Part shown: in pieces, positions 54,578-63,840 of the stretch
Layout: every line of letters begins with the position of its first letter
Position numbering within the stretch: the first letter of the stretch is position 1
The notes under the pieces: model-generated
Told to the model about the DNA's origin: nothing
Databases searched by the model: none
Seen by the model: only the letters and a program-made list of their open reading frames with translations
Translations under genes and position numbers: made by a program
Origin: Microbulbifer pacificus
GTDB lineage: Bacteria; Pseudomonadota; Gammaproteobacteria; Pseudomonadales; Cellvibrionaceae
NCBI RefSeq assembly: GCF_033723955.1
Contig: NZ_CP137555.1
Span: forward strand, 1,117,001-1,181,000
DNA length: 64,000 bases
Reading direction: 5' to 3'

Positions 54578-55681
54578 TCAGTCGATCAAGCCGTACTCGT
54601 CACGGAGCACCTGAATGATTTCCGTTTTCGGGTTGTCGGAGATCGCCAGTTTCTCGCCAATGATTTTTTCAGCAATACCCACATAAGTCCGGGACAGGTC
54701 CATCAGCATGGATTCGGGCAGCACGTTGTCGCGTGCCAGCGCCTCGCGCTCATCCATGCGATCCTTGTTCAGCAGGATATCCGGGTCCGGGAAGTAGTTC
54801 AGCAATGCCTGGCGGAAGCCCTCTTTGGAGTTTTCCACAATCTTGCCATTGCGATAGGCCTCGCCATCCCAAATACGGGAAGAGTCCGGAGTACCCACCT
54901 CATCCATGTAGATCAACTTTTCGTTGCCGTCCGCATCGGTCACGTAACCAAACTCGAACTTGGTATCTACGAAGATCTGATCCAGCTTCGCAAGCTCTGC
55001 AGAGATAACCTCAAAGCCCTCTTTCAGCAGCTTTTCGTACAGGTCGATATCGCCCTTGCTGCGGAAATTAAACGCCGCGAAGTTGTCTTCGATGTTCTTG
55101 CGGGTAATGTTCACATCGTCCGCTTCCGGAACACCGGGGATGCCTTTGAGAATGCCCTTGGTGGATGGGGTGACCAGCAGCTCTGGCAACTTCTGGTCCT
55201 TCTGCAGCCCGCCCGGAATCTCGATCCCACAGAACTCGCGCTCGCCCTTGCTGTAGGCGCGCCACATGGACCCGGTAATGTACTGGCGCACAATCGCCTC
55301 GATCTTCACCGGACTGGCTTTCTGTACGATCCACACGCCCGGGTGCGGGATATCCAGGATATGGCTTTCCGCCAGGCCCTGTTCTTTGAACAGTTTGAAC
55401 CAGTGGTTGGAAATCGCATTCAGGGCAGCACCCTTGCCCGGCACGCCCAGCAGACCACCCTCACCGGTCCAGATGCAGTCAAACGCGGAGATGCGGTCGG
55501 AGATAACCATCACCGCCAGCGGTGCATCTGCAGCTACCGGGTAGCCCTTCTCTTCGATCAGGCGGCGGCTGTCCGCCTCGGTCAGCCAGTACACGGAGCG
55601 GACCTTCCCGCTATGCACAGGCTTGTCGGTGCGGATCGGCAAATCGTTGTTCACTGCCAGTACTTTGTCAGCAAGGCTCAT
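54578..55681 (-). CDS. purC: Phosphoribosylaminoimidazole-succinocarboxamide synthase (long form)
   Basis: 367 residues. PurC makes SAICAR from CAIR, aspartate and ATP in purine synthesis. Motifs: [56 protein letters not shown] and [14 protein letters not shown]. The protein is about 130 residues longer than the E. coli enzyme (237), with a C-terminal region ending ETYG-type replaced by [13 protein letters not shown]; this long form occurs in several marine gammaproteobacteria. A bidirectional terminator follows. Confidence 0.96.
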   Translation of the reverse strand: MSLADKVLAVNNDLPIRTDKPVHSGKVRSVYWLTEADSRRLIEEKGYPVAADAPLAVMVISDRISAFDCIWTGEGGLLGVPGKGAALNAISNHWFKLFKEQGLAESHILDIPHPGVWIVQKASPVKIEAIVRQYITGSMWRAYSKGEREFCGIEIPGGLQKDQKLPELLVTPSTKGILKGIPGVPEADDVNITRKNIEDNFAAFNFRSKGDIDLYEKLLKEGFEVISAELAKLDQIFVDTKFEFGYVTDADGNEKLIYMDEVGTPDSSRIWDGEAYRNGKIVENSKEGFRQALLNYFPDPDILLNKDRMDEREALARDNVLPESMLMDLSRTYVGIAEKIIGEKLAISDNPKTEIIQVLRDEYGLID

Positions 55682-55801
55682 GGGTCTTTCCTATGGCTAG
55701 TTCTGCGGCTTGACCGCACAGTGCGGCGGTGGGGCCTGAAATGAAGCGCGGGATATTAGTGCCCCGGGCGGGAGAATTCCACAACCGCCGGGGCCAGTGC
55801 G

Positions 55802-56917
55802 TTATTTGACGGCGATGTCGGAGTCGTCAGCGGTAGCCAGCAGTTCGCGCGCCTGCCACGCCGCCTGGTGATCCGCCGTGGGCCAGGCGTTCATGATCGC
55901 CTTCGCCAGGGTCGCCAGCGGGATGGCGAAAAACACGCCCCAGAAACCCCAGATACCGCCGAATACCAGCACCGCCAGAATGATCGCTACCGGGTGCAGG
56001 TTAACTGCCTCAGAAAACAGGATAGGCACCAGGACGTTGCCGTCCAGCAGCTGGATGATGCCGTAGGCAAACATCAGCCAGAAAAACTCGCTGCTCCAAC
56101 CCCATTGGAACAGCCCGATGGCCGCCACCGGGATGGTGACCACCGCCGCACCAATGTAGGGAATGAGCACCGACAACCCCACCGCCACTGCCAGCAACAG
56201 CGCGTAATTGACACCCAGCAGCAGGAAGGCGATATAGCTGACCACCGCCACGATGGCGATCTCGATCACCTTGCCGCGCACATAGTTGGCCACCTGGTCG
56301 TTCATCTCGTGCCAGATCTGGCGCAACATGGGGCGCTGGTGTGGCAGGAAGGCGGCGCACCAGCCCAGCAGTTTGCTGGAGTCTTTCAGAAAGAAAAACA
56401 CCAGGATTGGCACCACCACCAGATAGATGAGAACCGCGGCAAGCACCGGAATATTGGTAAGGGAAAAAGTCAGCACCGTCTGGCCAAAATTGCCAAGCTC
56501 GCTGCCAACGGTATTAAAGATTTCGTCGATCTGCTGGGCGGTAACCAGACGCGGATACTGCTCCGGTAACAGCAACAGCAGCTCCTGCCCCCGGTCGATC
56601 ATGTTTGGCAACTCAGCGAACAGCCGCACCGTCTGGCGCCAGATGATGGGCATGACCACGAACATCAGGCCAGCGATAGCGCCTACCAGCACCAGACAGG
56701 CAATCGAGACGGCCAGCCAGTGGGGCACCTTCCAGGACTCCAGCCGCTGCACCATCCCCTGCAGCAAAAAAGCAATGACCAGTGCCGCCAGCACCGGTGC
56801 CAGCACGCCCCCCAGGGTCGCCAGCACAACCATGGCTACCAGCAATAGCAGTACCAGCAGCACCACCTCTTCCTGGCTGAAATAGCGATTTACCCAACCC
56901 CTGACAATCGCAAACAT
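55802..56917 (-). CDS. AI-2E family transporter / PerM-like permease
   Basis: 371 residues, about eight membrane segments: two at the N-terminus (VVLLVLLLLVAMVVLATLGG and VLAALVIAFLLQGM), a soluble middle part (about 90-150) and the conserved C-terminal cluster with LLGVNYALLLAVAVGLSVLIPYIGAAVVTIPVA and NLHPVAIILAVLVFGGIWGFWGVFFAIPLA. Family members export autoinducer-2 or other solutes or act as sodium/proton antiporters; the substrate is unknown here. The tusA-like gene upstream is 79 bases away and shares its strand. Confidence 0.88.
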   Translation of the reverse strand: MFAIVRGWVNRYFSQEEVVLLVLLLLVAMVVLATLGGVLAPVLAALVIAFLLQGMVQRLESWKVPHWLAVSIACLVLVGAIAGLMFVVMPIIWRQTVRLFAELPNMIDRGQELLLLLPEQYPRLVTAQQIDEIFNTVGSELGNFGQTVLTFSLTNIPVLAAVLIYLVVVPILVFFFLKDSSKLLGWCAAFLPHQRPMLRQIWHEMNDQVANYVRGKVIEIAIVAVVSYIAFLLLGVNYALLLAVAVGLSVLIPYIGAAVVTIPVAAIGLFQWGWSSEFFWLMFAYGIIQLLDGNVLVPILFSEAVNLHPVAIILAVLVFGGIWGFWGVFFAIPLATLAKAIMNAWPTADHQAAWQARELLATADDSDIAVK

Positions 56918-56996
56918 AGAACGAAGTTACCTGACAGTGATGTGTGAAATTTAACGGGCGGCGGCGTGGCGGATTCCCCATCGGCACACGAACGCC

Positions 56997-57269
56997 TCAG
57001 ATAGCGGCTAGCCAGTAATGAAACTCGTCATCCCGGCACTCGGCACGCAGCAAAGGTACACCACTCAGGCGGCAAAAGCTGCGAATATCCTCGCTGGACG
57101 CGGGGTCCGTGGCCACCAGATGTAACAGCGAACCCGGCGCCAGCGATTTCAGCGCGCGGCGCATGGCCAGCAGCGGCTGCGGGCACGGCAACCCCCGGGC
57201 ATCTACCTTTAAAGCAAACTCCCATGCAGAATCCGGGGCTAAAGTGGCTTGCGTGGCTATTTCGGTCAT
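56997..57269 (-). CDS. TusA-family sulfurtransferase
   Basis: 90 residues. VDARGLPCPQPLLAMRRALKSL carries the signature CPxP Cys of TusA/SirA/YedF proteins, followed by GSLLHLVATDPASSEDIRSFCR and a C-terminal ECRDDEFHYWLAAI. It could relay sulfur for tRNA 2-thiouridine or molybdenum cofactor assembly. In Pseudomonas a tusA-like gene next to bepA and perM occupies the same position, and this order is conserved here. Start ATG by family N-terminus. Confidence 0.88.
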   Translation of the reverse strand: MTEIATQATLAPDSAWEFALKVDARGLPCPQPLLAMRRALKSLAPGSLLHLVATDPASSEDIRSFCRLSGVPLLRAECRDDEFHYWLAAI

Positions 57270-57318
57270 GGATTAGCGGTAAAGATCCGTAAATGCGCGA
57301 ATTATAACGGCGAGCACA

Positions 57319-57350
57319 GGTCAAAGGGTCATGTAACAGAACCTTTGACC
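57319..57350. repeat. Inverted repeat GGTCAAAGG-N14-CCTTTGACC upstream of bepA
   Basis: Perfect nine-base arms (57319-57327 and 57342-57350) in the divergent region between the tusA-like gene and bepA. The right arm overlaps the proposed sigma-E -35 element, so a repressor or a hairpin could affect bepA transcription. Confidence 0.55.
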
Positions 57351-57396
57351 CGGGTACTGTTCAAAACCTCGACAGTCCCACAGGGTTACGTATAGT
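57339..57396 (+). promoter_or_regulatory. Candidate promoters for bepA (sigma-E-like and sigma-70-like)
   Basis: GAACCT (57339-57344), 16 bases, TCAAA (57361-57365) approximates the sigma-E pattern GAACTT-N16-TCAAA. A second pair TCGACA (57369-57374), 16 bases, TATAGT (57391-57396) resembles a sigma-70 promoter. bepA is a sigma-E target in E. coli, which makes the first pair worth testing. A GTG reading start at 57395 would fall inside the -10 box, supporting the ATG at 57434. Confidence 0.45.
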
Positions 57397-57433
57397 GTTA
57401 GCCACAGGCAACCCGGCAGACGCAGTAAACGAT

Positions 57434-58957
57434 ATGACCGAGCATTCCACTACTTTCAGGCGAGCTTCAGGGTGCAATCAGCGCCCGAATCGGCGCTGGC
57501 AGAGCCTGCGCCAGGGCGCGGCCGGCATTGCCGCCGGCCTGCTGCTTGGAGCCGCCCCCATTGCCGCCATCGCGCAGGATGACCACCAGATTCAGCTGCC
57601 ACAGCTTGGCGACACCAGTAGCGGCCTGGTCTCCCGCGCGCGGGAGAATGAACTGGGCGAGATGTGGCTGCGCATGTTCCGCAGCCAGGTGCGCACTTCC
57701 AGCGACGCCCTGCTGCAGCAGTACGTCGAAAACTCCCTCAAAGTCCTCGCCGAATACAGCCCGCTGGAAGATAAGGCCCTGGACGTGGTGGTGGTCAAAA
57801 ACGACACCATGAACGCGTTTGCGGTGCCCGGTGGCGTGGTGGGGGTACACACTGGTCTGTTCCTGTTTGCCGAAAATGAAGACCAGTTCGCCTCCGTGCT
57901 TACCCACGAACTCGCGCACTTGAGCCAGCGCCACTACGCACGCTCGCTGGAGGCCCAGCGCAACAGCACCCTGCCCACTCTGGCCGGGATGCTCGGTGCA
58001 CTGGTGCTCGCCGCCACCGCCGGCGGTGACGCCGGCATTGCCGCAATGACCGCCACCCAGGCCGCCGCCCTCGACAACCAGCTACGCTTCTCCCGCCAGA
58101 ACGAGCAAGAAGCAGACCGCGTGGGCATCGAGACCCTGGCCAAGGCCGGCATGGATCCCCAGGCCGCCGGTGAAATGTTCGAGCAGATGCTCAAGGCCAC
58201 CCGCTACTACCGCCGCCCGCCGGAATTCCTGCTCACACACCCGGTGACCGAAAAGCGGATTGCCGATGCCAAGCTGCGTGCCAACCGCATGGATAAGGTC
58301 CCGCTGCGGGACAGCCGTGAGTACCACCTGATGCGCGCCCGTATTCGCGTTGCCGCCGAGGCCACACCGCAACAGGCGGTGAAGCGCTTCCAGGCGGAAC
58401 TGCTCGGGGTTAACGACAACGAAGACGCCGCGCGCTACGGCCTGGTACTGGCCCAAACCGCCGCCGGCAAAGCCGATGAAGCGCTGGACAGCCTGCAGCC
58501 GCTGCTGGACAAGGATCCGGACAAGGACGCCTTTATCCTCGCCCGCGCCGATATCGACCTGGCCCGCCACGATTACACCAGCGCCACCCGGCGCCTGGAA
58601 AAAGCAGTGGAGAGCAACCCGAAAAATCACGCGCTGATCATGGGACTGGCCAACGCCCACTTTAAAGCGGGCAACTATTTGGCGGCCGAGCGTATCCTCT
58701 CCAAGCACAGTCGGGTGCGCCGCAAGGATCCTGCCGTGTGGTACCTGCTGGCAGAAACCCACGGCCTCGCCGGTGATATCGTCGGCGTCCACGAGGCCCG
58801 CGCCGAGTATTACATCCTGAACGGCGTATTCGACAAGGCGCTGCAACATCTGCGTCACGGTGTACGCCTGGCGAAAAACGACTACCAGACCCACGCGATC
58901 CTGGAACAGCGCATGAAAGATGTGATCAAGATGCAGGAAAAGGCCAAGGAACTTTGA
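57434..58957 (+). CDS. bepA: Periplasmic M48 metalloprotease/chaperone BepA
   Basis: 507 residues. A signal region (about 12-45, AAGIAAGLLLGAAPIAAIA) targets the periplasm. The M48 domain has HELAH in SVLTHELAHLSQRH with the third ligand in NEQEADRVG, and the C-terminal half is TPR repeats (about 290-500, e.g. YGLVLAQTAAGKADEALDSL). BepA degrades or assists stalled outer-membrane barrels at the BAM complex and LptD. TPR count and length match E. coli BepA (487). The ATG at 57434 is preferred to an upstream GTG. nadA follows convergently. Confidence 0.93.
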   Translation: MTEHSTTFRRASGCNQRPNRRWQSLRQGAAGIAAGLLLGAAPIAAIAQDDHQIQLPQLGDTSSGLVSRARENELGEMWLRMFRSQVRTSSDALLQQYVENSLKVLAEYSPLEDKALDVVVVKNDTMNAFAVPGGVVGVHTGLFLFAENEDQFASVLTHELAHLSQRHYARSLEAQRNSTLPTLAGMLGALVLAATAGGDAGIAAMTATQAAALDNQLRFSRQNEQEADRVGIETLAKAGMDPQAAGEMFEQMLKATRYYRRPPEFLLTHPVTEKRIADAKLRANRMDKVPLRDSREYHLMRARIRVAAEATPQQAVKRFQAELLGVNDNEDAARYGLVLAQTAAGKADEALDSLQPLLDKDPDKDAFILARADIDLARHDYTSATRRLEKAVESNPKNHALIMGLANAHFKAGNYLAAERILSKHSRVRRKDPAVWYLLAETHGLAGDIVGVHEARAEYYILNGVFDKALQHLRHGVRLAKNDYQTHAILEQRMKDVIKMQEKAKEL

Positions 58958-58993
58958 CGGAGAGCTGATTCCCACTAGTCACAAGCAAAAAAA

Positions 58994-59017
58994 AGAGCGG
59001 CAATTGCCGCTCTTTTT
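58994..59017. terminator. Bidirectional terminator between bepA and nadA
   Basis: Palindrome AGAGCGGCAATTGCCGCTCT preceded by A residues and followed by TTTT. Positioned 37 bases after the bepA stop and 16 bases from the nadA stop. Confidence 0.92.
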
Positions 59018-59032
59018 GTAACCGGGAACTGC

Positions 59033-60112
59033 TCAGTCCAACGGTTTACGGAAATCCAGCATCCGCTGCAACGGCATCATCGCGCGCTTGCCCAGTTCCG
59101 GGTCGACAATAATTTCATTGTCGCCGCGCTCCAGTACCCCGCACAGATTTTCCAGCGAGTTCATCGCCATCCACGGGCAATTGGCACAGCTGCGGCAGGT
59201 AGCACCGGAACCAGCGGTGGGCGCAATGATCAGTTCCTTGTCCGGACACTGCTGCTGCATCTTGTAGAAAATGCCCTGGTCAGTGGCGACGATAAACTGC
59301 TTGTTGGGGCGGGTTTTGGCGGCATTGATGATCTGGGAAGTGGAGCCCACCACATCGGCCAGCTCCACGACCGCCGCGGGTGACTCCGGGTGTACCAGTA
59401 CCAGCGCATCGGGATACAGCGCCTTCAGATCGGCAACGCCCTTCGCCTTGAACTCCTCGTGCACGATACAGGCGCCGTCCCACAACAACACGTCGGCACC
59501 GGTCTGCTTCTGTACATAACTGCCCAGGTGCTTGTCCGGTGCCCACAGGATTTTTTCCCCCTGGGAATCCAGGTAGTCCACCACATCCAGCGCAATGCTG
59601 GAGGTTACCACCCAGTCTGCGCGCGCCTTAACCGCGGCCGAAGTATTGGCATAAACCACGACGGTGCGGTCGGGATGCTGGTCGCAGAACGCGGAAAACT
59701 CATCGATCGGGCAACCGAGATCCAGCGAACAGGTGGCTTCCAGCGTCGGCATCAGCACCCGCTTGTGCGGCGTCAGGATCTTGGCGGTCTCACCCATGAA
59801 CTTTACCCCGGCGACAATCAGGGTATCCGCCTGGTGCTGGGCACCGAAACGCGCCATTTCTAGCGAGTCAGACACACAGCCGCCGGTCTCTTCCGCCAGC
59901 TGCTGAATCAGCGGATCGGTGTAGTAATGTGCAACCAGCACCGCGTTCTGCTCTTTCAACAGGCGCTTGATACGCTCGCGCCACTGTTCCAGCTCTTCCG
60001 GGCTGTACTCATGCATGCCGGGGTGTATCAGGTGCTCCTGTACAAATTCGCGGGCATCAATGGCATTTGGCGCGGGACTGCTGGTGGCAATTTTTTCGCT
60101 GCTGTCTGTCAT
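59033..60112 (-). CDS. nadA: Quinolinate synthase
   Basis: 359 residues. NadA condenses iminoaspartate and dihydroxyacetone phosphate to quinolinate for NAD synthesis, using a [4Fe-4S] cluster. Seen: [34 protein letters not shown] with the first Cys region, [41 protein letters not shown], and the C-terminal [18 protein letters not shown] which supplies a ligand Cys. ATG at 60112 chosen over a GTG at 60133; neither has a strong ribosome site. The tRNA-Lys pair lies directly upstream. Confidence 0.95.
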   Translation of the reverse strand: MTDSSEKIATSSPAPNAIDAREFVQEHLIHPGMHEYSPEELEQWRERIKRLLKEQNAVLVAHYYTDPLIQQLAEETGGCVSDSLEMARFGAQHQADTLIVAGVKFMGETAKILTPHKRVLMPTLEATCSLDLGCPIDEFSAFCDQHPDRTVVVYANTSAAVKARADWVVTSSIALDVVDYLDSQGEKILWAPDKHLGSYVQKQTGADVLLWDGACIVHEEFKAKGVADLKALYPDALVLVHPESPAAVVELADVVGSTSQIINAAKTRPNKQFIVATDQGIFYKMQQQCPDKELIIAPTAGSGATCRSCANCPWMAMNSLENLCGVLERGDNEIIVDPELGKRAMMPLQRMLDFRKPLD

Positions 60113-60316
60113 GCTGTGATGGATCTCTGTCACACGGAAAGGCCGGCATTATACCGGTATGCAGAAATTTCGCTGAATTTAGACCCGCACCCCGGTGTTT
60201 GCTTCTTCAGCAGAAATTCTAGAGTGAAAGAAGTAAGAGAACGACGCAGACAAGCGCTGGATTACCCGCAGAATTTTGCAGGAATTCAATTTCGAATTTG
60301 GGGAATAGAGAAGAAA

Positions 60317-60392
60317 TGGTGGGTCGTGCTGGATTCGAACCAGCGACCAATTGGTTAAAAGCCAACTGCTCTACCAACTGAGCTAACGACCC
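60317..60392 (-). tRNA. tRNA-Lys(TTT), copy 1
   Basis: 76 bases on the minus strand with encoded CCA. Starts GGGTCGTTAGCTCAGTTGGT, has anticodon loop CTTTTAA (anticodon TTT), T-loop TTCGAAT and acceptor pairs GGGTCGT/ACGACCC. All four arms fold. Identical in sequence to the second copy 92 bases away; both read towards nadA. Confidence 0.97.
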
Positions 60393-60484
60393 TTTGTGCA
60401 GCCCGATATCCGATTGGATTACCTGACCGAAACAGATAACGAACTGCCTGGTAGAGAGCGAATTCGCTATTTGGCGGGGAGAAA

Positions 60485-60560
60485 TGGTGGGTCGTGCTGG
60501 ATTCGAACCAGCGACCAATTGGTTAAAAGCCAACTGCTCTACCAACTGAGCTAACGACCC
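60485..60560 (-). tRNA. tRNA-Lys(TTT), copy 2
   Basis: Second 76-base copy, base-for-base identical to the first, with encoded CCA and TTT anticodon. It lies between queC and copy 1. The duplicate is likely cotranscribed with copy 1. In Pseudomonas aeruginosa the tRNA-Lys at this place next to queC is a genomic-island attachment site; here no island is present. Confidence 0.97.
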
Positions 60561-60691
60561 TTAATCCCCCTCGCCTTGAGGAGCTGCGTATCTTACGGAT
60601 CTAAATCGAAAACACAAGCCCCGATTACAAAAAAATTTCTAACGATTTTAAGGGCTTAGGTGTGGGATTCCGCACGGTCCCAAAGCCCTCA

Positions 60692-61366
60692 TCACGCGTA
60701 AATCGTCGGATCACTCAAGCCGGCTTCCGCAAAGCCCGCTGCGCGCAGACGACAACTATCGCAACGCCCACAGGCGGCGCCGTTGGGCTGCGCCTGATAA
60801 CAGCTGACAGTAAGACTGTAGTCCACACCGAGTTCCGTACCGCGCTTTACGATATCCGCCTTGCTCATTTTCATCAGCGGTGCGTGAATCGTCAGTTTCC
60901 TGCCTTCCACCCCCGCGCGGGTCGCCAGATTGGCCATCTTTTCAAAGGCATCAATGTACTCCGGGCGGCAGTCCGGGTAACCAGAATAGTCAACCGCATT
61001 CACGCCCACAAAAATATCCTGTGCCCCCAGTACTTCAGCCCATCCCAGAGCAATGGACAGAAACACGGTATTGCGCGCCGGTACATAGGTAATAGGGATA
61101 CCGCTGGTTTCTTCTTCGGGTACCGCAATGCTGTCATCGGTGAGCGCGGAGCCGCCAATGACCCGCAAGTCCAGCTTCACCACCTTGTGCTCCTCGGCCC
61201 CGAGGTCCGCCGCCACCCGCTGCGCGGCCGTCAGCTCCGCACTGTGGCGCTGACCGTAATCAAAGCCGAGGGCGTAGCATTCATAGCCGTCGTGACTGGC
61301 CATGGCCAGAACCGTGGCGGAATCGAGACCGCCAGACAGGAGAACGACCGCTTTCTTCTTACTCAT
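60692..61366 (-). CDS. queC: 7-cyano-7-deazaguanine synthase
   Basis: 224 residues. QueC converts carboxy-deazaguanine to preQ0 in the queuosine pathway. Motifs: PP-loop [63 protein letters not shown] and the C-terminal zinc cluster [19 protein letters not shown]. Four Cys ligands are intact. Starts [13 protein letters not shown] at 61366. queE lies 58 bases upstream on the same strand; gluQ, which modifies queuosine, is at 11.7 kb. Confidence 0.97.
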   Translation of the reverse strand: MSKKKAVVLLSGGLDSATVLAMASHDGYECYALGFDYGQRHSAELTAAQRVAADLGAEEHKVVKLDLRVIGGSALTDDSIAVPEEETSGIPITYVPARNTVFLSIALGWAEVLGAQDIFVGVNAVDYSGYPDCRPEYIDAFEKMANLATRAGVEGRKLTIHAPLMKMSKADIVKRGTELGVDYSLTVSCYQAQPNGAACGRCDSCRLRAAGFAEAGLSDPTIYA

Positions 61367-61424
61367 AGTTCCATCCGAATTCTTGTGGGCATTTTTCCGG
61401 CGCGAATCGGTAACGCTCTCGGCA

Positions 61425-62114
61425 TCACACGCCGGGGACATCGCCCCACAGTAATTTGTGCAGCTGGATCTGCATCCGCACCGGCAGACCGTCCTCCAGG
61501 ATCCACTCCGCCAACTGGCGCGGGTTCAACTGCTCGTAGCTGGGCGAAAACAGCACCTCTCCCACCCGCTCGGACAGGCGATACTGATCCAGGGTAAACC
61601 TGGCCCAGTCGTAGTCGCCGCGATCGCAGATCACAAACTTGACCTGGTCTTCGGGCCCCAGCAGCGGAATGTTCTCGAGACGGTTGCGCGACTGTTCACC
61701 AGACGCGGGAGTTTTGAGATCCACCACCTTGGACACGCGTGGATCCACTGCATCCACTGGCATGGCGCCGCTGGTTTCCAGTGACACCCGATATCCCGCA
61801 TCACACAGTGCGGTCAGCAGCGGCAGGCAATTGGGCTGAGCCAGTGGTTCGCCACCGGTGACACAGACATGGCGGGCGGGATAGCTTTGCACCTTTTGCA
61901 AGATATCGGCCAGCGTCATGCGCTCGCCGCCATAAAAAGCGTACTCTGAGTCGCAGTAGGTACAGCGCAGCGGGCAACCGGTGAGACGCACAAATACGGT
62001 GGGCAAGCCGGAGTCCCGCGCTTCGCCCTGCAGAGAGTAAAAAAGCTCGCTGATACGGAGAGACTCCGCAGTCAGGTCAACTTCAGTCAGATCTGTCTTT
62101 GCCTCGGTGGTCAT
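61425..62114 (-). CDS. queE: 7-carboxy-7-deazaguanine synthase
   Basis: 229 residues. Radical-SAM enzyme that makes 7-carboxy-7-deazaguanine in queuosine biosynthesis. The [19 protein letters not shown] segment precedes the cluster-binding [15 protein letters not shown] (CxxxCxxC), followed by [18 protein letters not shown] (SAM/GGEP), [10 protein letters not shown] and [15 protein letters not shown]. The ATG at 62114 gives a short polar N-terminus; a longer frame to 62150 is less likely. queC follows in the same operon; cpoB and pal lie upstream beyond a terminator. Confidence 0.94.
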   Translation of the reverse strand: MTTEAKTDLTEVDLTAESLRISELFYSLQGEARDSGLPTVFVRLTGCPLRCTYCDSEYAFYGGERMTLADILQKVQSYPARHVCVTGGEPLAQPNCLPLLTALCDAGYRVSLETSGAMPVDAVDPRVSKVVDLKTPASGEQSRNRLENIPLLGPEDQVKFVICDRGDYDWARFTLDQYRLSERVGEVLFSPSYEQLNPRQLAEWILEDGLPVRMQIQLHKLLWGDVPGV

Positions 62115-62201
62115 TCGCAATCCGTATCCCGCGCTGTGAATATCTCGCACTCAGTCCCGCAGCCACTCCAGAATTAAAGCAGCACACGGCACATATAAAA
62201 A

Positions 62202-62229
62202 CGCCCGGGTGGAGCTAACCACCCGGGCG
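62202..62229 (-). terminator. Intrinsic terminator of the tol-pal-cpoB transcript
   Basis: Perfect 11-base stem CGCCCGGGTGG / CCACCCGGGCG with a six-base loop. On the minus strand it is followed by TTTTT. About 150 bases past the cpoB stop codon; the stretch between (62230-62384) holds no gene. Confidence 0.9.
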
Positions 62230-62384
62230 CGGGATCATAGATTCTTTTTGATCACAAAACCAGCACCGACTGCCGGCTCCCGGCGGTACCATTCCTGACA
62301 CCGCCAGCGCCAAACCTTCCCCTCACGCTCACCATCGTTATGGGCCGATGGTTGCTCAGGACGAAGAGAGTTGCTCGGTACTCG

Positions 62385-63221
62385 TTAAAAATTTTCCTTC
62401 AGGTACTGTTTTGCAAGTCCTGAGGCGCGTTCGCCGCTGGATGCCACCTGCTGCAGCAATTCCTTGGCCTTAGCGTTATCGCCCAACTGGTGGTAAACCG
62501 TGCCTAACTTATAACGCCCGTCCCAGACCTTGTTGGAATTGGGGTAGTTATCAAGCAACGACACGAACCAGGTGCGCGCCTCTTCCACATTGCCCTGCAC
62601 CAGCGCTATCTCACCCAGCCAGTAGCTGGCGTTGGGTGCATATTGGCCGTTCGGGAAATCCTCCAGGAGGCTCTTGAATGCCTTGCTGGCACCAGCGTAA
62701 TCGCCGTTGCGTGCAAGGTCAAAGCTCGCCTGGTAGCGATCCTTCTCGTTTTCGCTGGCTGCCGCGGCGCCACCGTTTGCCGGTGTTTGGGGCTGAACGC
62801 CCACACCAGCACCTTCGGCGTCGGTAACTCCGGACTCGGGAGCACCGGTCGCGGGGGCAGTGCCGCTCAGTTTGGAAATCCTGCGGTCGAGATCCATGTA
62901 GTCCTCGGTGCGCTGTTGGCGCAGCCGCTTGACTTCATGCCTCAACTCCTCCACAGCGCCTCTCAATTCCTGAACTTCCTGCTGCAGAATCTGCATCTGG
63001 TAGTAGGCGTCCGCCTGCGGGTTTGCCTGCAGGCGGCCGGATGAGCTATCCACACGGCTGGCTAGCTGGGGATAGCTCGAGGGCGGCGGAGTTGCAATGC
63101 CCCGGTTTGTGGTACTGCCGCTGGACAGATCCACCACCGGAGCCTGCGCATACGAGGTCGATACCGCAGCCATAAAGGCTGCGGTAACCGCGATATTTCT
63201 AATCAGAAAAGACAAGTGCAT
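62385..63221 (-). CDS. cpoB: Cell division coordinator CpoB (YbgF)
   Basis: 278 residues. Signal peptide MHLSFLIRNIAVTAAFMAAVSTSYAQA. A trimerising coiled coil follows (about 70-105, MQILQQEVQELRGAVEELRH), then a Gly/Ala linker and a TPR domain (about 155-278: YQASFDLARNGDYAGASKAF, PNASYWLGEIALVQGN, DGRYKLGTVYHQLGDNAKA). CpoB links Tol-Pal-driven outer-membrane constriction with PBP1B activity at the septum. Nine bases separate it from pal in the tol-pal cluster. Confidence 0.95.
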   Translation of the reverse strand: MHLSFLIRNIAVTAAFMAAVSTSYAQAPVVDLSSGSTTNRGIATPPPSSYPQLASRVDSSSGRLQANPQADAYYQMQILQQEVQELRGAVEELRHEVKRLRQQRTEDYMDLDRRISKLSGTAPATGAPESGVTDAEGAGVGVQPQTPANGGAAAASENEKDRYQASFDLARNGDYAGASKAFKSLLEDFPNGQYAPNASYWLGEIALVQGNVEEARTWFVSLLDNYPNSNKVWDGRYKLGTVYHQLGDNAKAKELLQQVASSGERASGLAKQYLKENF

Positions 63222-63230
63222 GCTTTCAGA

Positions 63231-63704
63231 TTAGTTGATAACCACACGACGGTTCATAGCGCGGGCGCTTTCGCTGGAGCCTTCCTGAGCCGGACGCTCT
63301 TCACCGTAGCTGATCACTTCCAGGTTAGCGGCGTTTACGCCTTGCAGTACCAGGAAGTCGCGAACGGCGTTGGCACGACGCTCACCCAGGGCCAGGTTGT
63401 ACTCACGGGTACCCAGCTCATCAGCGTGGCCTTCCAGACGTACGGTGCCGGTGGCGCCGCGCATACGGTCAGCGTGCTTGATCAGCAGCTCGCGAGTGGA
63501 AGGCTTCAGCAGGGACTGGTCGAAGTCGAAGTAAACGACATTGTCCAGAGCAACCGGAGCCTGAGTAGTAGTATCCTCAACAACGGGAGGAGGGGTTTGG
63601 TCGACCATGGCGTTGCCAGAGTCTTGGGTATCGGTGCTGGAACAACCGGCCATTACAGCCAGTACGCAAGCCAGACCCAGGCCGGTTTTTACTGATTTGA
63701 ACAT
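63231..63704 (-). CDS. pal: Peptidoglycan-associated lipoprotein Pal
   Basis: 157 residues. Lipoprotein signal MFKSVKTGLGLACVLAVMAGC with Cys21 in the lipobox. An OmpA-like domain follows: VYFDFDQSLLKPSTRELL, the DAP-contacting LEGHADELGTREYNLALGERRANAVRDFL and SYGEERPAQEGSSESARAMNRRV. It binds peptidoglycan and TolB at the outer membrane. GGAG lies eight bases before the ATG; an upstream TTG two codons earlier was not used. A small hairpin CCCGGTA/TACCGGG lies between tolB and pal. Confidence 0.97.
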   Translation of the reverse strand: MFKSVKTGLGLACVLAVMAGCSSTDTQDSGNAMVDQTPPPVVEDTTTQAPVALDNVVYFDFDQSLLKPSTRELLIKHADRMRGATGTVRLEGHADELGTREYNLALGERRANAVRDFLVLQGVNAANLEVISYGEERPAQEGSSESARAMNRRVVIN

Positions 63705-63752
63705 AAACAACTCCGCTTTAAGTGTTATCGAAAAATCTTGTCAGATTTACCA

Positions 63753-63770
63753 CCCGGTAACTTTACCGGG
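63753..63770 (-). repeat. Small hairpin in the tolB-pal intergenic region
   Basis: CCCGGTA, four-base loop, TACCGGG. No U-tract follows on either strand, so it is more likely an RNA-processing or stability element between tolB and pal than a terminator. Confidence 0.45.
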
Positions 63771-63840
63771 CTTTACCTACTTCTTATTTGTTTGACTTCA
63801 CACCCACAGCAAGAACATAAGGCTCACTGTGGGTACTGCA

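Noticed and set aside
60317..60560. Second tRNA-Lys as an integrated-element attachment scar (att).
   Set aside because: Both copies are full-length with CCA and no integrase or foreign DNA lies between them, so annotated as two ordinary tRNA genes.
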